34,683 bases of DNA from positions 1-34,683 of the forward strand of contig CAINKA010000081.1 of the NCBI GenBank assembly GCA_903849835.1. Direction: 5' to 3'. A program made the translations under genes and the position numbers. Source of the stretch: an uncultured Alphaproteobacteria bacterium. Its GTDB lineage: Bacteria > Pseudomonadota > Alphaproteobacteria > Rickettsiales > UBA1997. The first letter of the stretch is position 1. Every line of letters begins with the position of its first letter. Shown one piece after another: positions 1 through 8,524 of this stretch. The notes under the pieces are model-generated. The model had not been told where the DNA came from, did no database searches, and saw only the letters and a list, made by a program, of their open reading frames with translations.

Positions 1-23
1 TTAAATCTAAAATTTTCTCCAAC

Positions 24-962
24 ATGGTCATCAAAAAAGAGCAGCTCGAAGAAATTAATGATTTGCGCGCGCAGTCAAATCAAACCATCAGACCAGTTTC
101 TGCAGAATTAGAAAAAATTTTATACCAGCCGTTTGAAGTGTTAGATCACGGTTTTGTTCGCGTGGTTGATTACATGGGAAATGATTCGTCTGTGGTGCAA
201 GCGGCGCGTGTTTCTTACGGATCGGGAACGAAGAAAGTCAATGCAGACAAGGGTTTGATCAATTACCTCATCGCTCATCGCCACACCACGCCGCTGGAAA
301 TGTGCGAAATAAAATTTCACATCAAATTACCAATTTTTGTGGCGCGTCAATGGATTCGCCACCGTACAGCTTCAGTGAATGAATATTCCGCGCGCTATTC
401 AATCGTGGAAGATGAGTTCTACATTCCACGCGGCGAAAATTTATCTTCGCAATCAACGATCAATCACCAAGGTCGTGACGAAACAAAAGTTTTAAATTCG
501 GTCGAACAAAAAAGAGTGTTGGAAATTTTGAAGCAAGATTCTGCAAAAGCTTACGATCACTATCTCGAGATGATCAACCAAGATGTTGATGGAAATGCTG
601 TTGATGAAAAAAAAGAGGGTCTTGCTCGTGAATTAGCGCGCATGAATTTGCCGCTTAATTGCTACACGCAATGGTATTGGAAAATTGATCTTCACAATCT
701 TTTGCACTTCCTAAATCTTCGTGCAGATTCTCATGCTCAATATGAAATTCGCGTTTATGCTGAAGTGATGCTAGACATGGTAAAAAAATGGGTTCCTCAT
801 TGCTACGAAGCTTTCATGAAAAATCAAAAAGACGGAAAAAATCTTTCAGGTCCAGCGTTAGAAGCGGTGAAAAAAATGTTGAAAGGCGAAAAAGTTGAGC
901 AAGAAAATTCCGGCCTTTCGAGCCGCGAATGGAGCGAGCTCATGAGTTTAATCAAAAATTAA
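24..962 (+). CDS. thyX: Flavin-dependent thymidylate synthase ThyX
   Basis: ThyX makes dTMP from dUMP using FAD, NADPH and methylene-tetrahydrofolate, replacing ThyA in the cytoplasm. The ThyX signature RHRTASVNEYSARYS lies at residues 112-126, which matches RHRxxSxNExSxRY. The motif HRHTTPLEM (85-93) precedes it. The C-terminal substrate-binding block with NLRADSHAQYEIR lies around residues 230-243. At 312 residues it is longer than compact ThyX proteins of about 230 residues; the extra length is an N-terminal extension of about 40 residues and a charged C-terminal tail. The ATG at 24 is the first in frame, and only 23 bases precede it in the window. tatA follows after 12 bases. No thyA is seen in the window. 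The identification is firm. Confidence 0.97.
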   Translation: MVIKKEQLEEINDLRAQSNQTIRPVSAELEKILYQPFEVLDHGFVRVVDYMGNDSSVVQAARVSYGSGTKKVNADKGLINYLIAHRHTTPLEMCEIKFHIKLPIFVARQWIRHRTASVNEYSARYSIVEDEFYIPRGENLSSQSTINHQGRDETKVLNSVEQKRVLEILKQDSAKAYDHYLEMINQDVDGNAVDEKKEGLARELARMNLPLNCYTQWYWKIDLHNLLHFLNLRADSHAQYEIRVYAEVMLDMVKKWVPHCYEAFMKNQKDGKNLSGPALEAVKKMLKGEKVEQENSGLSSREWSELMSLIKN

Positions 963-974
963 TTTAGGAGATTC

Positions 975-1148
975 ATGTCACTAGGAATGGGAGAGTTATT
1001 GTTAATTCTCGTAATTGTTTTTGTACTTTTCGGAGCAGGAAAATTGCCGCAAGTAATGCAGGATATCGGCAAAGGAATTAAGGGGTTGAAGAAGGGGTTG
1101 AAGGAAGAAGAAAAAACTAAAGAAGTTGAAAAAAATAAATCGGAATGA
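975..1148 (+). CDS. tatA: Sec-independent translocase subunit TatA (57 aa)
   Basis: TatA forms the channel of the twin-arginine translocase that exports folded proteins across the inner membrane. The 57-residue product starts MSLGMGELLLILVIVFVLFG, a short N-terminal membrane helix. The hinge FGAGKLPQ follows, then an amphipathic helix (DIGKGIKGLKKGLKE) and a Lys/Glu-rich tail. That is the full TatA plan at minimal length. An AGGAG ribosome binding site at 966-970 lies 4 bases before the ATG. It sits 12 bases after thyX, so the two are probably co-transcribed. No tatB or tatC lies nearby in the window. TatA and the related TatB/TatE cannot be fully separated by sequence alone, but the FGAGKLP hinge favours TatA. 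Confidence 0.93.
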   Translation: MSLGMGELLLILVIVFVLFGAGKLPQVMQDIGKGIKGLKKGLKEEEKTKEVEKNKSE

Positions 1149-1151
1149 AGT

Positions 1152-1265
1152 AAATTTTAGATTTAGGATTTTAGATTTTAGATTTGTTTGATCAGAGTTA
1201 CACCAATACAAATAAAGGCGAGAACAGCCTTAAATCTAAAATCTAAAATCTAAAATCTTAAATTT
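1152..1265. repeat. Long inverted repeat of the AGATTTT family
   Basis: Two 34-base arms (1152-1185 and 1232-1265) built from iterated TTTTAGATT units are reverse complements at about 31 of 34 positions. They are separated by a 46-base loop. The hairpin fills the space between tatA and the ExoD-like gene. A fragment of the same unit (TTAAATCTAAAATT) lies at bases 1-14 before thyX, so the family is probably dispersed. It may act as a terminator or mRNA stabiliser; that is inference. Confidence 0.8.
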
Positions 1266-1271
1266 CCCCTC

Positions 1272-1883
1272 GTGCTTCCTCATAAAATCATAACAACCCA
1301 AGTAATCGAAGATGTCGTAAACAAATCTTCTGCTGATCGCATTCCGGTGCGCGATTTGGTTGAGGCAATGGAGGCTATTGGCTTTGGTTTGGTGATGATG
1401 ATTTTTGCTTTTGGCATCGTCATTCCTTTGCCACCGCCATTTCCCAGCATCATCTCAATTCCACTGGCAATTTTTTCTTTACAAATGGCGCTTGGATATT
1501 CCGCGCCGAAATTGCCAAAAAGATTTTCAGATTTGTCGGTAAAAAGATCGGTCTTGGCGATGTTGGTGCAGAAGTCTTCCCCTTACATTCGTAGGGTTGA
1601 AAGGATCTTGAGGCCACGACTTTCATTCATGACTTATGGCATCATGGAAAGAGTCATCGGAGTTTTTACTTTGATTTTTTCCGTCTCAATTTTTCTGCCA
1701 ATACCTCTTTCCAACTTCATTCCTGGACTTGGAATTTTAATTATTTCTTTCGGACTTTTGGGAAAGGATGGCCTAATTGTGATCATCGGGCTAATTGTTG
1801 GAAGCATTGGTATCGCGATTACAACCGCTTCAGTTTTTTTAGGCGTCGAAGTTTTTAACTATCTCAAAGGGCTGATCAACTGA
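1272..1883 (+). CDS. ExoD family exopolysaccharide synthesis membrane protein
   Basis: This 203-residue protein has the ExoD family layout. A cytoplasmic N-terminal region (RIPVRDLVEAMEAIGFG) precedes a hydrophobic hairpin containing IPLPPPFPSIISIPLAIFS (about residues 50-70). A basic linker follows, then a second set of hydrophobic segments around residues 125-195 containing the matching motif FLPIPLSNFIPGLGILII. The two halves look like an internal duplication. ExoD proteins are inner-membrane proteins linked to exopolysaccharide production and stress tolerance; the molecular role is unclear. The reading frame opens with GTG at 1272; the next in-frame Met is residue 33, which would cut into the conserved region, so GTG is preferred. 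The gene begins directly after the AGATTTT hairpin. Confidence 0.85.
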   Translation: MLPHKIITTQVIEDVVNKSSADRIPVRDLVEAMEAIGFGLVMMIFAFGIVIPLPPPFPSIISIPLAIFSLQMALGYSAPKLPKRFSDLSVKRSVLAMLVQKSSPYIRRVERILRPRLSFMTYGIMERVIGVFTLIFSVSIFLPIPLSNFIPGLGILIISFGLLGKDGLIVIIGLIVGSIGIAITTASVFLGVEVFNYLKGLIN

Positions 1884-1897
1884 TCTTAAAAATAATC

Positions 1898-1925
1898 TTG
1901 ACACTACTAATCCCGTTTCTACAAA
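1898..1925 (+). promoter_or_regulatory. Possible sigma-70 promoter upstream of rho
   Basis: A perfect TTGACA (1898-1903) is followed after 16 bases by TACAAA (1920-1925), which matches four of six -10 positions. It lies about 100 bases before the rho ATG, just past the ExoD-like gene. This is pattern matching only. Confidence 0.35.
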
Positions 1926-2022
1926 GCGCGGCCTCATTCCGCTGTTCACTTCCTTTATCAGTTTTTCGAATCTTCCATTTTCTTCCCTTCTAAACCAACT
2001 TTACCAATCAATTTTTTTATAA

Positions 2023-3585
2023 ATGTCATCATCAACGCTTACATTGCGCTATGGCGCTAATCCTGCTCAAACCGATTCTCAAGAGCAGCAAAATACTCAA
2101 CCAGCTCCAGTCCAACCAAACCAAAATTACAACCAAAATAGCGAGCAACAAAATCGTTTCGACGCTCCGCGTTTGCACACCGGAAATTTACTCAGTCGTG
2201 GCAATCAAGCTGCTGTGCCAAGCGTTTCAAGCTCTCACTTTAGCAGTTCCTCGCAAGTTGATTCAGACGATGAAGATGATTGTCGTGTAGACAATAAACG
2301 CCCAGTTAACGGCGGCAAAACGCTCGAGCTAAAATTCTTAAAAACAAAATCTGCAGAAAGCCTGATCGAAGTGGCCAAAGAATACGGTCTCGACAATATC
2401 GGCGACTATGGCAGACAAGACATCATCTACCACATTCTAAAAAATTTCTCCGATCAAAATTTTGAAAATGTGATTCTTGGAGAAGGGGTGTTGGAAGTTT
2501 TAGAAGATGGATTTGGATTTTTAAGAGCGCCTGAAACCAATTATTTCCCAGGCTCGGACGATATTTACGTTTCGCCAAGTCAGATCAAAAGATTTGGTTT
2601 GCGCACGGGAGACACGATCAAAGGTCAAATTCGCGCGCCGAAAAAAGGTGAAAGATATTTCGCTCTGCTTCGCGTCAATGAAGTGAATTTGGGCTCTCCC
2701 GACAAAATCAGAAATCGTGTTTTATTTGATGACTTAACCCCGCTTTATCCGCAAAAAAAATTAAATCTCGAAGAAGATAAGCCGATTAATAACGATATCA
2801 GCACGAGAATCATCGACATGATTGCGCCGCTCGGAAAAGGTCAGCGCGCCTTGATCGTCGCGCCTCCAAGAACTGGTAAAACTTCTTTGATGCAAAATAT
2901 TGCTCACGCAATCACCTCGAATCATCCCGAAATTATTTTGCTAGTTTTGTTGATCGACGAACGTCCGGAAGAAGTGACCGACATGATCAGAACCGTGAAA
3001 GGCGAGGTGGTAAGCTCAACTTTTGACGAGCCTGCAACGCGTCACGTGCAACTTGCCGAAATGGTGATTGAAAAAGCGCGTCGCTTAGTTGAAGCAAAAA
3101 AAGATGTCGTAATTTTACTCGACAACCTCACGCGTCTAGCACGCGCCTACAACACCGTCATTCCTTCATCGGGAAAAGTTTTGTCAGGTGGCGTTGATTC
3201 AAATGCGTTGCAAAGGCCAAAAAGATTTTTCGGTTCAGCCAGAAATATCGAAGAAGGTGGATCGCTAACCATCATCGCAACTGCGCTCGTTGAAACCGGA
3301 TCAAAAATGGATGAAGTTATTTTCGAAGAATTTAAGGGAACCGGAAATTCTGAAATCATGCTTGATCGAAAAATTTCCGACAAAAGAATTTATCCTGCCA
3401 TCGACATCACAAGGTCTGGAACCAGAAAAGAAGAGCTTCTGACCGATCGTGCAACTTTGTCGAAAATTTGGATGTTGAGAAGAATCGTCAACCCGATGAA
3501 TCCAATCGACGCGATGGAATTCTTGCTTCAAAAAATCGAGCACACTAAGACAAATGAGGAATTTTTTAAGTCGATGAACAGCTAA
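2023..3585 (+). CDS. rho: Transcription termination factor Rho
   Basis: Rho is the hexameric RNA-dependent ATPase that ends transcription. Visible parts in order: a Gln/Asn/Ser-rich low-complexity N-terminus (about 1-95), the Rho N-terminal helical region (LELKFLKTKSAESLIEVAKE), an RNA-binding cold-shock domain (VLEVLEDGFGFLRAPETNY through FALLRV), the Walker A motif APPRTGKTS, the Walker B region VVILLDNLTRLARAYN, the Q-loop region (GVDSNALQRPKRFFGSARN) and the R-loop region (FEEFKGTGNSEI). It is 520 residues against about 420 in E. coli, and the excess is the N-terminal extension. In Walker B the usual LLDSITRLARAYN reads LLDNLTRLARAYN, a mild change. The ATG at 2023 is the first in the frame, but a later start cannot be excluded because the extension is not conserved sequence. 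Confidence 0.97.
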   Translation: MSSSTLTLRYGANPAQTDSQEQQNTQPAPVQPNQNYNQNSEQQNRFDAPRLHTGNLLSRGNQAAVPSVSSSHFSSSSQVDSDDEDDCRVDNKRPVNGGKTLELKFLKTKSAESLIEVAKEYGLDNIGDYGRQDIIYHILKNFSDQNFENVILGEGVLEVLEDGFGFLRAPETNYFPGSDDIYVSPSQIKRFGLRTGDTIKGQIRAPKKGERYFALLRVNEVNLGSPDKIRNRVLFDDLTPLYPQKKLNLEEDKPINNDISTRIIDMIAPLGKGQRALIVAPPRTGKTSLMQNIAHAITSNHPEIILLVLLIDERPEEVTDMIRTVKGEVVSSTFDEPATRHVQLAEMVIEKARRLVEAKKDVVILLDNLTRLARAYNTVIPSSGKVLSGGVDSNALQRPKRFFGSARNIEEGGSLTIIATALVETGSKMDEVIFEEFKGTGNSEIMLDRKISDKRIYPAIDITRSGTRKEELLTDRATLSKIWMLRRIVNPMNPIDAMEFLLQKIEHTKTNEEFFKSMNS

Positions 3586-3607
3586 ATTTGACTACGACTT
3601 GCAATAA

Positions 3608-3762
3608 AATCCGATGTCATGCTGAGCCTGTCGAAGCATGATTCAGGTCATCTATACCCAAGCCAATTCAAGAAACCGATGTGTCATGCTGAGCCTGTCG
3701 AAGCATGATTCAAGCCACCTAGTCAAGATCATGCTTCGACAGGCTCAGCATGACATCGGATT
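3608..3762. repeat. TCATGCTGAGCCTGTCGAAGCATGA palindromic cluster
   Basis: Three copies of a dispersed repeat lie between rho and the OmpA-like gene: direct copies at 3616-3645 and 3683-3712, and an inverted copy at 3728-3754. The outer pair forms a perfect 35-base inverted repeat (3608-3642 with 3728-3762), so the whole segment can fold into a long hairpin. The same family recurs at 8319-8552 and 32352-32420. The ATG at 3750 inside the inverted copy opens the next reading frame but is not the true start. Confidence 0.9.
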
Positions 3763-3791
3763 ATTTTTTAAGATTGCAATTTGTCTATTCA

Positions 3792-4763
3792 ATGAGATCC
3801 AGAATAGTTCTTCTCCTCATCATCATCCCCCTCCTCACCTCCTGCGTATCTTCGCTCCAACGCCTCTCAGAAAAAGAAAGTTCGCTTAAAACTCAAGGCG
3901 GATACGACTCTTACCTCGCGTTAGAATATTTGGAATTTTCACGAAATCTTGTGGTGATAAAAGATCACAGCAAATCAAAATATTTTGCGGAGAAAGGCTT
4001 GGCTGTAATTGCTGGAGCGGATGTAATTCCTGAAGATCCGGCAAAATGGAAAGCGGATCCTGTGCAAATGGAAGAAATGATTTTGATGCAGAGACGTCTC
4101 GAGATGGTGATGATGGTGCCGCACATGCGGTTCTACATGCCAATCCAACTTGCGCATTTGAGCTATCTTTACGATTGCTGGATTAGTCGTGAATCAAAAG
4201 CAGTGTTTCGTGCAGATGAGTTGGCACAATGTCGCACCAGATTCTACAAGCTTCTGGATGAGGTTGAGCTTTACATCGACGATCTCAAAAAAGACAAACA
4301 GCCGAAGGTCGAAATTAAAGAACCTGAATTCGAACGATTCGAAATTCTCTTCGATTTAAACAGCTCAAAATTCAACGACAAAGCCAATAAAGATTTGGTC
4401 GCAACCATTAAGCATCTTCTCACTTTAAAAGGCGATTACCGCATACTTTTGGTGGGAAATGCTGATCGAACAGGGCGCGAACTTTACAATCAAAACTTGG
4501 CGTTAAATCGCGCAGAAGTTGTAAAAAATTATTTGGTAAAAAACGGAGTTGTGAAAGATTTAATCGAGCTGCGTTCAGTCGGAGAGGACTTCCCCGACAT
4601 TATCACAAAATCTGGCATGCAGCAGCAAATTAATCGCACGGTTGGAGTTTATGTGCTGAAAGGTTTCGGATCTTTTTCATCTTTTCCTTTGCCATTGATT
4701 GAAAATTATGTTTACCGTGAAGAGGTGAAGAAAGCGCGTGCAGAGCGGGGGTTGAAGAATTAG
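3792..4763 (+). CDS. OmpA-family outer membrane lipoprotein
   Basis: The product is a predicted lipoprotein with a C-terminal OmpA-like peptidoglycan-binding domain. Starting at 3792, it begins with a short basic and hydrophobic signal peptide ending in the lipobox LLTSC, with Cys18 the lipidation site. The middle (about 30-190) is helical and not recognised. The last 115 or so residues show the OmpA fold: FEILFDLNSSKF, then VGNADRTG, LALNRAEVVKNYLVKNG and a terminal QINRTVGVYV. The usual final Arg-Arg-Val pattern is replaced by NRTV. The frame is open from 3750, but that ATG lies inside a repeat and would bury the signal peptide, so 3792 is chosen (323 residues). Its likely role is to tie the outer membrane to the wall, as Pal and OmpA proteins do. 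Confidence 0.85.
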   Translation: MRSRIVLLLIIIPLLTSCVSSLQRLSEKESSLKTQGGYDSYLALEYLEFSRNLVVIKDHSKSKYFAEKGLAVIAGADVIPEDPAKWKADPVQMEEMILMQRRLEMVMMVPHMRFYMPIQLAHLSYLYDCWISRESKAVFRADELAQCRTRFYKLLDEVELYIDDLKKDKQPKVEIKEPEFERFEILFDLNSSKFNDKANKDLVATIKHLLTLKGDYRILLVGNADRTGRELYNQNLALNRAEVVKNYLVKNGVVKDLIELRSVGEDFPDIITKSGMQQQINRTVGVYVLKGFGSFSSFPLPLIENYVYREEVKKARAERGLKN

Positions 4764-4800
4764 TCCGCTTGCGTTTCGCTACAGCGCGATTGGGAGTTAA

Positions 4801-5928
4801 ATGAAAAATATGAAATTTGATTTACAAAACAAAAAAAAATTAGTCGTAAAAATCGGATCTTCGCTGCTCGTTGCTGACGGAAAATTGCGCGAAAAATGGC
4901 TGAAAAATTTTGCCGAAAATGTTGCGGAATTAATCGAAAAAAAAATTGAGATCACGATTGTTTCTTCAGGCGCGATTGCTCTTGGACGTGCCGCCCTCAA
5001 GGTTTCAGACAAAAAATTATCTCTCGAAGAAAAACAGGCGGCGGCAGCAATCGGACAAATTCAGCTAATGAGTTTTTACCGTGACGCTTTCAAAAAATTT
5101 AATCTCAATGTTGCGCAGATTCTTCTCACAGCCGCTGATTGCAACGCTCGCGACCGTTATCTCAATTGCAAAAACACCATCGAAACTCTGCTAAAAAATC
5201 GCGTCATTCCGATCATTAACGAAAATGATTCTGTGGCGGTGGATGAAATAAAAATTGGCGACAATGACCGACTCGCTGCCCGCGTGGCTCAAATGATCTC
5301 AGCTGATGCAATGATTTTATTTTCCGACATTGACGGGCTCTACGATAAAAATCCGAAAGTCGCAAAAAACGCGCGACTAATTCCTCAAGTTTTTGAGATC
5401 AGCAAAGAAATTGAAAATATGGCCGGAAGCTCGACGTCGCTGGTCGGCACCGGTGGAATGATTACCAAAATTCTCGCCGCAAAAATGTTGGTTAATTCCG
5501 GATGCGATTCCGTAATTACCAACGGCACCGAAAATAATGCGCTGAAAAATTTGGTCGCTGGCAAACAAAATTGCACAATTTTTTACAGCAAAAAAAAATC
5601 TGAAAAGTCGCGCAAACAGTGGCTTTCCGGCTTTTTGAACGCGAAAGGTGAGGTGGTCGTAAATCAGTGTGCTGCCTCCGCCCTGCGCAGTAAAAAAATT
5701 AGTTTACTGCCGATCGGCGTGATTGCCGCGCGCGGAAATTTCGAAAAAGGCGAAGCAATTTTTGTCAAAGACGAATCAGGAAACCACGTCGCCAGCGGCA
5801 TCAGCAACTATTCCGCAAGTGACGTCAAAAAAATTTTAGAAAAAAAATCCGCCGAGGTGAAAAAAATTTTTGGAAGTGGTGCGAAGAAAGAAATAATCCA
5901 CGCCGATAATTTGGTGGTTAGTGCGTAG
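4801..5928 (+). CDS. proB: Glutamate 5-kinase ProB with PUA domain
   Basis: ProB phosphorylates L-glutamate, the first step of proline synthesis, in the cytoplasm. The amino acid kinase domain has LVVKIGSSLL (14-23) and the phosphate loop IVSSGAIALGRAAL (53-66), followed by PIINENDSVAVDEIKIGDND, FSDIDGLYDKNP and LVGTGGMITKILAAK. A PUA domain follows from about residue 278. The 375-residue length matches ProB proteins that carry the PUA domain. A GGGAG ribosome binding site at 4795-4799 region supports the ATG at 4801. No proA is in the window. The stop codon TAG (5926-5928) is contributed by the GTAGGGG palindromic repeat that begins at 5925, so the repeat may have reset the end of the gene. 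Rickettsiales of the classic intracellular type usually lack this pathway. Confidence 0.96.
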   Translation: MKNMKFDLQNKKKLVVKIGSSLLVADGKLREKWLKNFAENVAELIEKKIEITIVSSGAIALGRAALKVSDKKLSLEEKQAAAAIGQIQLMSFYRDAFKKFNLNVAQILLTAADCNARDRYLNCKNTIETLLKNRVIPIINENDSVAVDEIKIGDNDRLAARVAQMISADAMILFSDIDGLYDKNPKVAKNARLIPQVFEISKEIENMAGSSTSLVGTGGMITKILAAKMLVNSGCDSVITNGTENNALKNLVAGKQNCTIFYSKKKSEKSRKQWLSGFLNAKGEVVVNQCAASALRSKKISLLPIGVIAARGNFEKGEAIFVKDESGNHVASGISNYSASDVKKILEKKSAEVKKIFGSGAKKEIIHADNLVVSA

Positions 5929-6033
5929 GGGCTGGCCTTGTGCCAGCCCGCACCAGCAACTGTAAAATTTCCGTAGGGGCGGGGACCCCCCCACGTGTCC
6001 GCCCGCACGGGCGACCACAAGGGTCGCCCCTAC
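5925..6033. repeat. GTAGGGG palindromic repeat cluster
   Basis: A composite of the GTAGGGG...CCCCTAC family. It holds a hairpin GTAGGGGCTGGCC/TGCCAGCCC (5925-5950), a spacer, and a larger hairpin array (5973-6033) ending in CGCCCCTAC. Both flanking genes, proB on + and the 724-residue gene on minus, take their TAG stop from its two ends. Relatives lie at 9296-9350, 21464-21548, 29938-29962 and 30224-30301. Confidence 0.9.
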
Positions 6034-8204
6034 AAAGCGTGAGGCGATCTCCTATCGCCAGTCACTGCTGCAGCACCAGCGCCAGCCGCATCCGGAGCCG
6101 GAGCATCCAATCCAGCCTTCAATAATTCCAAAAATTTTGTGTTGATAGCTTCTACCCCAAGATCTTCCGGAGATTCTGCGATGAATTTTTTCAACGATTC
6201 GAAATGAGCTAAATTTTTTCTATGCGTGAGTTGAGTCAAATTTTCTATATTCAAGCCTATTTCCAATCCTTTTTTTAATTCTTCTTCCAGCGCTATACAT
6301 GACTTGATGCTTATGTCTGAAATTGCCTTGCAAAAAGTTTCTAATTTCTGATCTGTTATGTCGGGCATCGTTTCTTTAAGATTTTCAAGAATACGCATTC
6401 TTTCTTCAGACGTGCTGCGAATAGTGAATCTTTGAGCACTAATGGGAGATAAGCCGATGTGAAGCGCTTTTAGTTGCAACTCACCTTTAAGATGTCGAAT
6501 TTCATTGAATTTTGCAGTGATTTCACCATCCGTTGTTTCAGGATTTCTTTCTCTAAAATTTTGAAGATATGAAAGTTGGAAATTGGTGTGAGGCTCTGCA
6601 TAACCAAAATATCTTTCTGCAATTTCTAGCGACAAACCAAGATCCATGGCTTCAAATTGAAGGTCTGAAAATGTGACAAGTTTTTGGTAGATTTCTCCTA
6701 ACCGCTCTTCATCAAGTAAAGGATCTTTTATTTTTAGCTTTTTGAGATGCGTTAATTTTTCAACATCCTCATCTTGCACAGTTTTAGCAATTTCCAACGA
6801 CAAACCAAGGGTTGCAGCTTCAAATTGGATGTTTCTAAAAAAAATAATTTCGCCATATGCTGCGACCAGCTCATCCACCGTCAGGCTTGGTTTTTTTGTT
6901 TTCAAATTCACTACAAAATTTACATTTTCTAAATCACCATCTCCAATCAAGAGTTCTTGGATTCCCATATTTTCCGTTGTTGAGTGAATAATTTCGTCAG
7001 AAAAACCAAGCTCTCTTTTCGCAACGCATTGCGGATAATTTTCGCATCCCTCAATGCTCTCAAATATCTCTCCAATTGTTTTTGCTTTTTCTTCATCTGG
7101 CAGTTCCGATATTCTTCGATTTCCAACCACTTCATTCACGAGATATTTTAAAAGAAAATTATCTTCCCACTCATCTCCGATTAATCTTTCGGCCAGTGCT
7201 ACATCTAATCCTAACATCAACCCTTTGAATTGATTTTTGTGGGTGAAAATCACTGTTTGTCCAAAAATTTCCGTCATTTCTTCTACGGTTTTTAACGACC
7301 TTCCTTCATCCAATAATTTTTGCTTTAACTCTACGAGATAAACCAAACTTCTATATCCATTATTTTCAACTGTGGCCACAAATTCGGGTGAAAAACCTAA
7401 ACATGTTGCAAGAAGTTTGTGTGTTGGATGGAGAATAAGTTCTTCGTAAATTGCTGCTAAGTTAGCTGTAGGATCATCTTTTCTAATTTTTTCCAGATAC
7501 TGAATTTCAATCAGATAAGGCTTGTGTCGCATAGCTCTGTCGTAATCAAACCCAAGATTCAGAATTGCAAAAAGCTGCTCGTCATCAATCGATCGGAGTT
7601 GAGTTACAGCTTCGCGAAATGTAAGCTCTGGAATGTGAAGTGTTGCCTCGTAAGGCGTTACAGACGGATTATTTGCTAATGCAGCTTCAATCATCTCCTT
7701 ATTTTTTCGCAGCGCATCTCGGATGAATGGAATCATCTTTTCTTTATGCTTTGCTAAAATTTCTGAGCGCAGAAAAAAATTCACATCATCACCATCATCG
7801 CTGATGACAGAAGAGCCGTCGGTGGAAAATTCTTTTTTTATTTCCAATCTTGTGGATTCAACGCGATCAGCAATCTCAGCGCATAATGCCTCTCCTTCAT
7901 CGTGAGTTAGTGGCGCTCCACTCTCCACAAAATCTTCATCCAACCGAGTAACGCTGGAAAGTTTTACCGAGTAACTACGAGTTTCTGCGGGAGTAGTAGT
8001 GCGATCATCAATCGATAGAAAAGTAGGTCGTCCTTTTGCGGTAACTGTAGTTTGTAATCCATCGCAATTGTAGACTCCTAGTCCATTACCGGCATCGGGG
8101 TTTATACCAATATCGTGAAAAGGTCGAAAGATCTTTCCGGTATTTTTAAAAATCTGTTTTTCCGCAGAAGCTGCGGCTGTAGCTGAAGATGAAGGTCTGG
8201 CCAT
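6030..8204 (-). CDS. Unknown 724-aa protein with eight degenerate ~60-aa repeats
   Basis: I do not recognise a family. The N-terminal 200 residues look unique, with an acidic, partly disordered stretch. From about residue 205 to 698 the protein is built from eight degenerate units of about 52-68 residues. Each carries an LGL/LGF-S/D-x-E core (near 217, 269, 331, 399, 466, 522, 583 and 649), then a helix rich in Leu/Lys and an acidic helix ending in a phenylalanine-rich turn. That suggests a helical solenoid. There is no signal peptide or membrane segment. The last ten or so residues (GDRRSPHAL) come from palindromic sequence, and the TAG stop lies in the GTAGGGG repeat, so the natural C-terminus may have been replaced. 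Neighbour 8567-8998 carries one similar unit. A role in host interaction is possible but unsupported. Confidence 0.75.
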   Translation of the reverse strand: MARPSSSATAAASAEKQIFKNTGKIFRPFHDIGINPDAGNGLGVYNCDGLQTTVTAKGRPTFLSIDDRTTTPAETRSYSVKLSSVTRLDEDFVESGAPLTHDEGEALCAEIADRVESTRLEIKKEFSTDGSSVISDDGDDVNFFLRSEILAKHKEKMIPFIRDALRKNKEMIEAALANNPSVTPYEATLHIPELTFREAVTQLRSIDDEQLFAILNLGFDYDRAMRHKPYLIEIQYLEKIRKDDPTANLAAIYEELILHPTHKLLATCLGFSPEFVATVENNGYRSLVYLVELKQKLLDEGRSLKTVEEMTEIFGQTVIFTHKNQFKGLMLGLDVALAERLIGDEWEDNFLLKYLVNEVVGNRRISELPDEEKAKTIGEIFESIEGCENYPQCVAKRELGFSDEIIHSTTENMGIQELLIGDGDLENVNFVVNLKTKKPSLTVDELVAAYGEIIFFRNIQFEAATLGLSLEIAKTVQDEDVEKLTHLKKLKIKDPLLDEERLGEIYQKLVTFSDLQFEAMDLGLSLEIAERYFGYAEPHTNFQLSYLQNFRERNPETTDGEITAKFNEIRHLKGELQLKALHIGLSPISAQRFTIRSTSEERMRILENLKETMPDITDQKLETFCKAISDISIKSCIALEEELKKGLEIGLNIENLTQLTHRKNLAHFESLKKFIAESPEDLGVEAINTKFLELLKAGLDAPAPDAAGAGAAAVTGDRRSPHAL

Positions 8205-8318
8205 TGTTTTATTTTTTTTTAATCAATGGCTTGTGGATAAGGCTCGCTGTTTTCGCTGACAAATTATAATTTTTTTACTGAACCATTTTTAGAAAAAATT
8301 TCTCTACGATGTGATATT

Positions 8319-8348
8319 GTCATGCTGAGCCTGTCGAAGCATGATTCA
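8319..8348 (+). repeat. Palindromic repeat, direct copy (TCATGCTGAGCCTGTCGAAGCATGA family)
   Basis: This is a full 30-base copy identical to those at 3616 and 3683. With the inverted copy at 8525-8552 it brackets the MITE-like element, as if that element had landed in the loop of a pre-existing hairpin. Confidence 0.88.
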
Positions 8349-8359
8349 TGGCACGGTGC

Positions 8360-8524
8360 CTAGACCCTGTTGACATTCATTTTTATTTTCATTTTTTCAC
8401 AAATTTTTGCTCTTTTTTGCGTAAAATTTCTCGAAATATTCCCGATATTCCAAAAAATTTTACGCAAAAATCGCTAAAAATTTCTGAAAAACTGAAAACA
8501 AAACTGAATGTCAACAGGGTCTAG
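8360..8524. mobile_element. MITE-like 165-bp foldback element
   Basis: A 165-base imperfect palindrome is bounded by a perfect 20-base terminal inverted repeat, CTAGACCCTGTTGACATTCA (8360-8379 and 8505-8524). The inner part continues to pair imperfectly and has a second hairpin around GCGTAAAATTT/AAATTTTACGC. It has no coding capacity. It lies exactly between two arms of another palindromic repeat, 155 bases upstream of the 724-residue gene. The form is that of a miniature inverted-repeat element mobilised by a transposase located elsewhere. No transposase is visible in the window and the target duplication is unclear. Confidence 0.65.

Noticed and set aside
3608..3762. Possible CRISPR array from repeated 30-mers
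   Set aside because: Only three copies, one inverted, with irregular spacing and no cas genes; a palindromic repeat family explains it.
3638..3889. 83-residue + strand frame
   Set aside because: It is composed of palindromic repeat translation and overlaps the OmpA-like gene in another frame.
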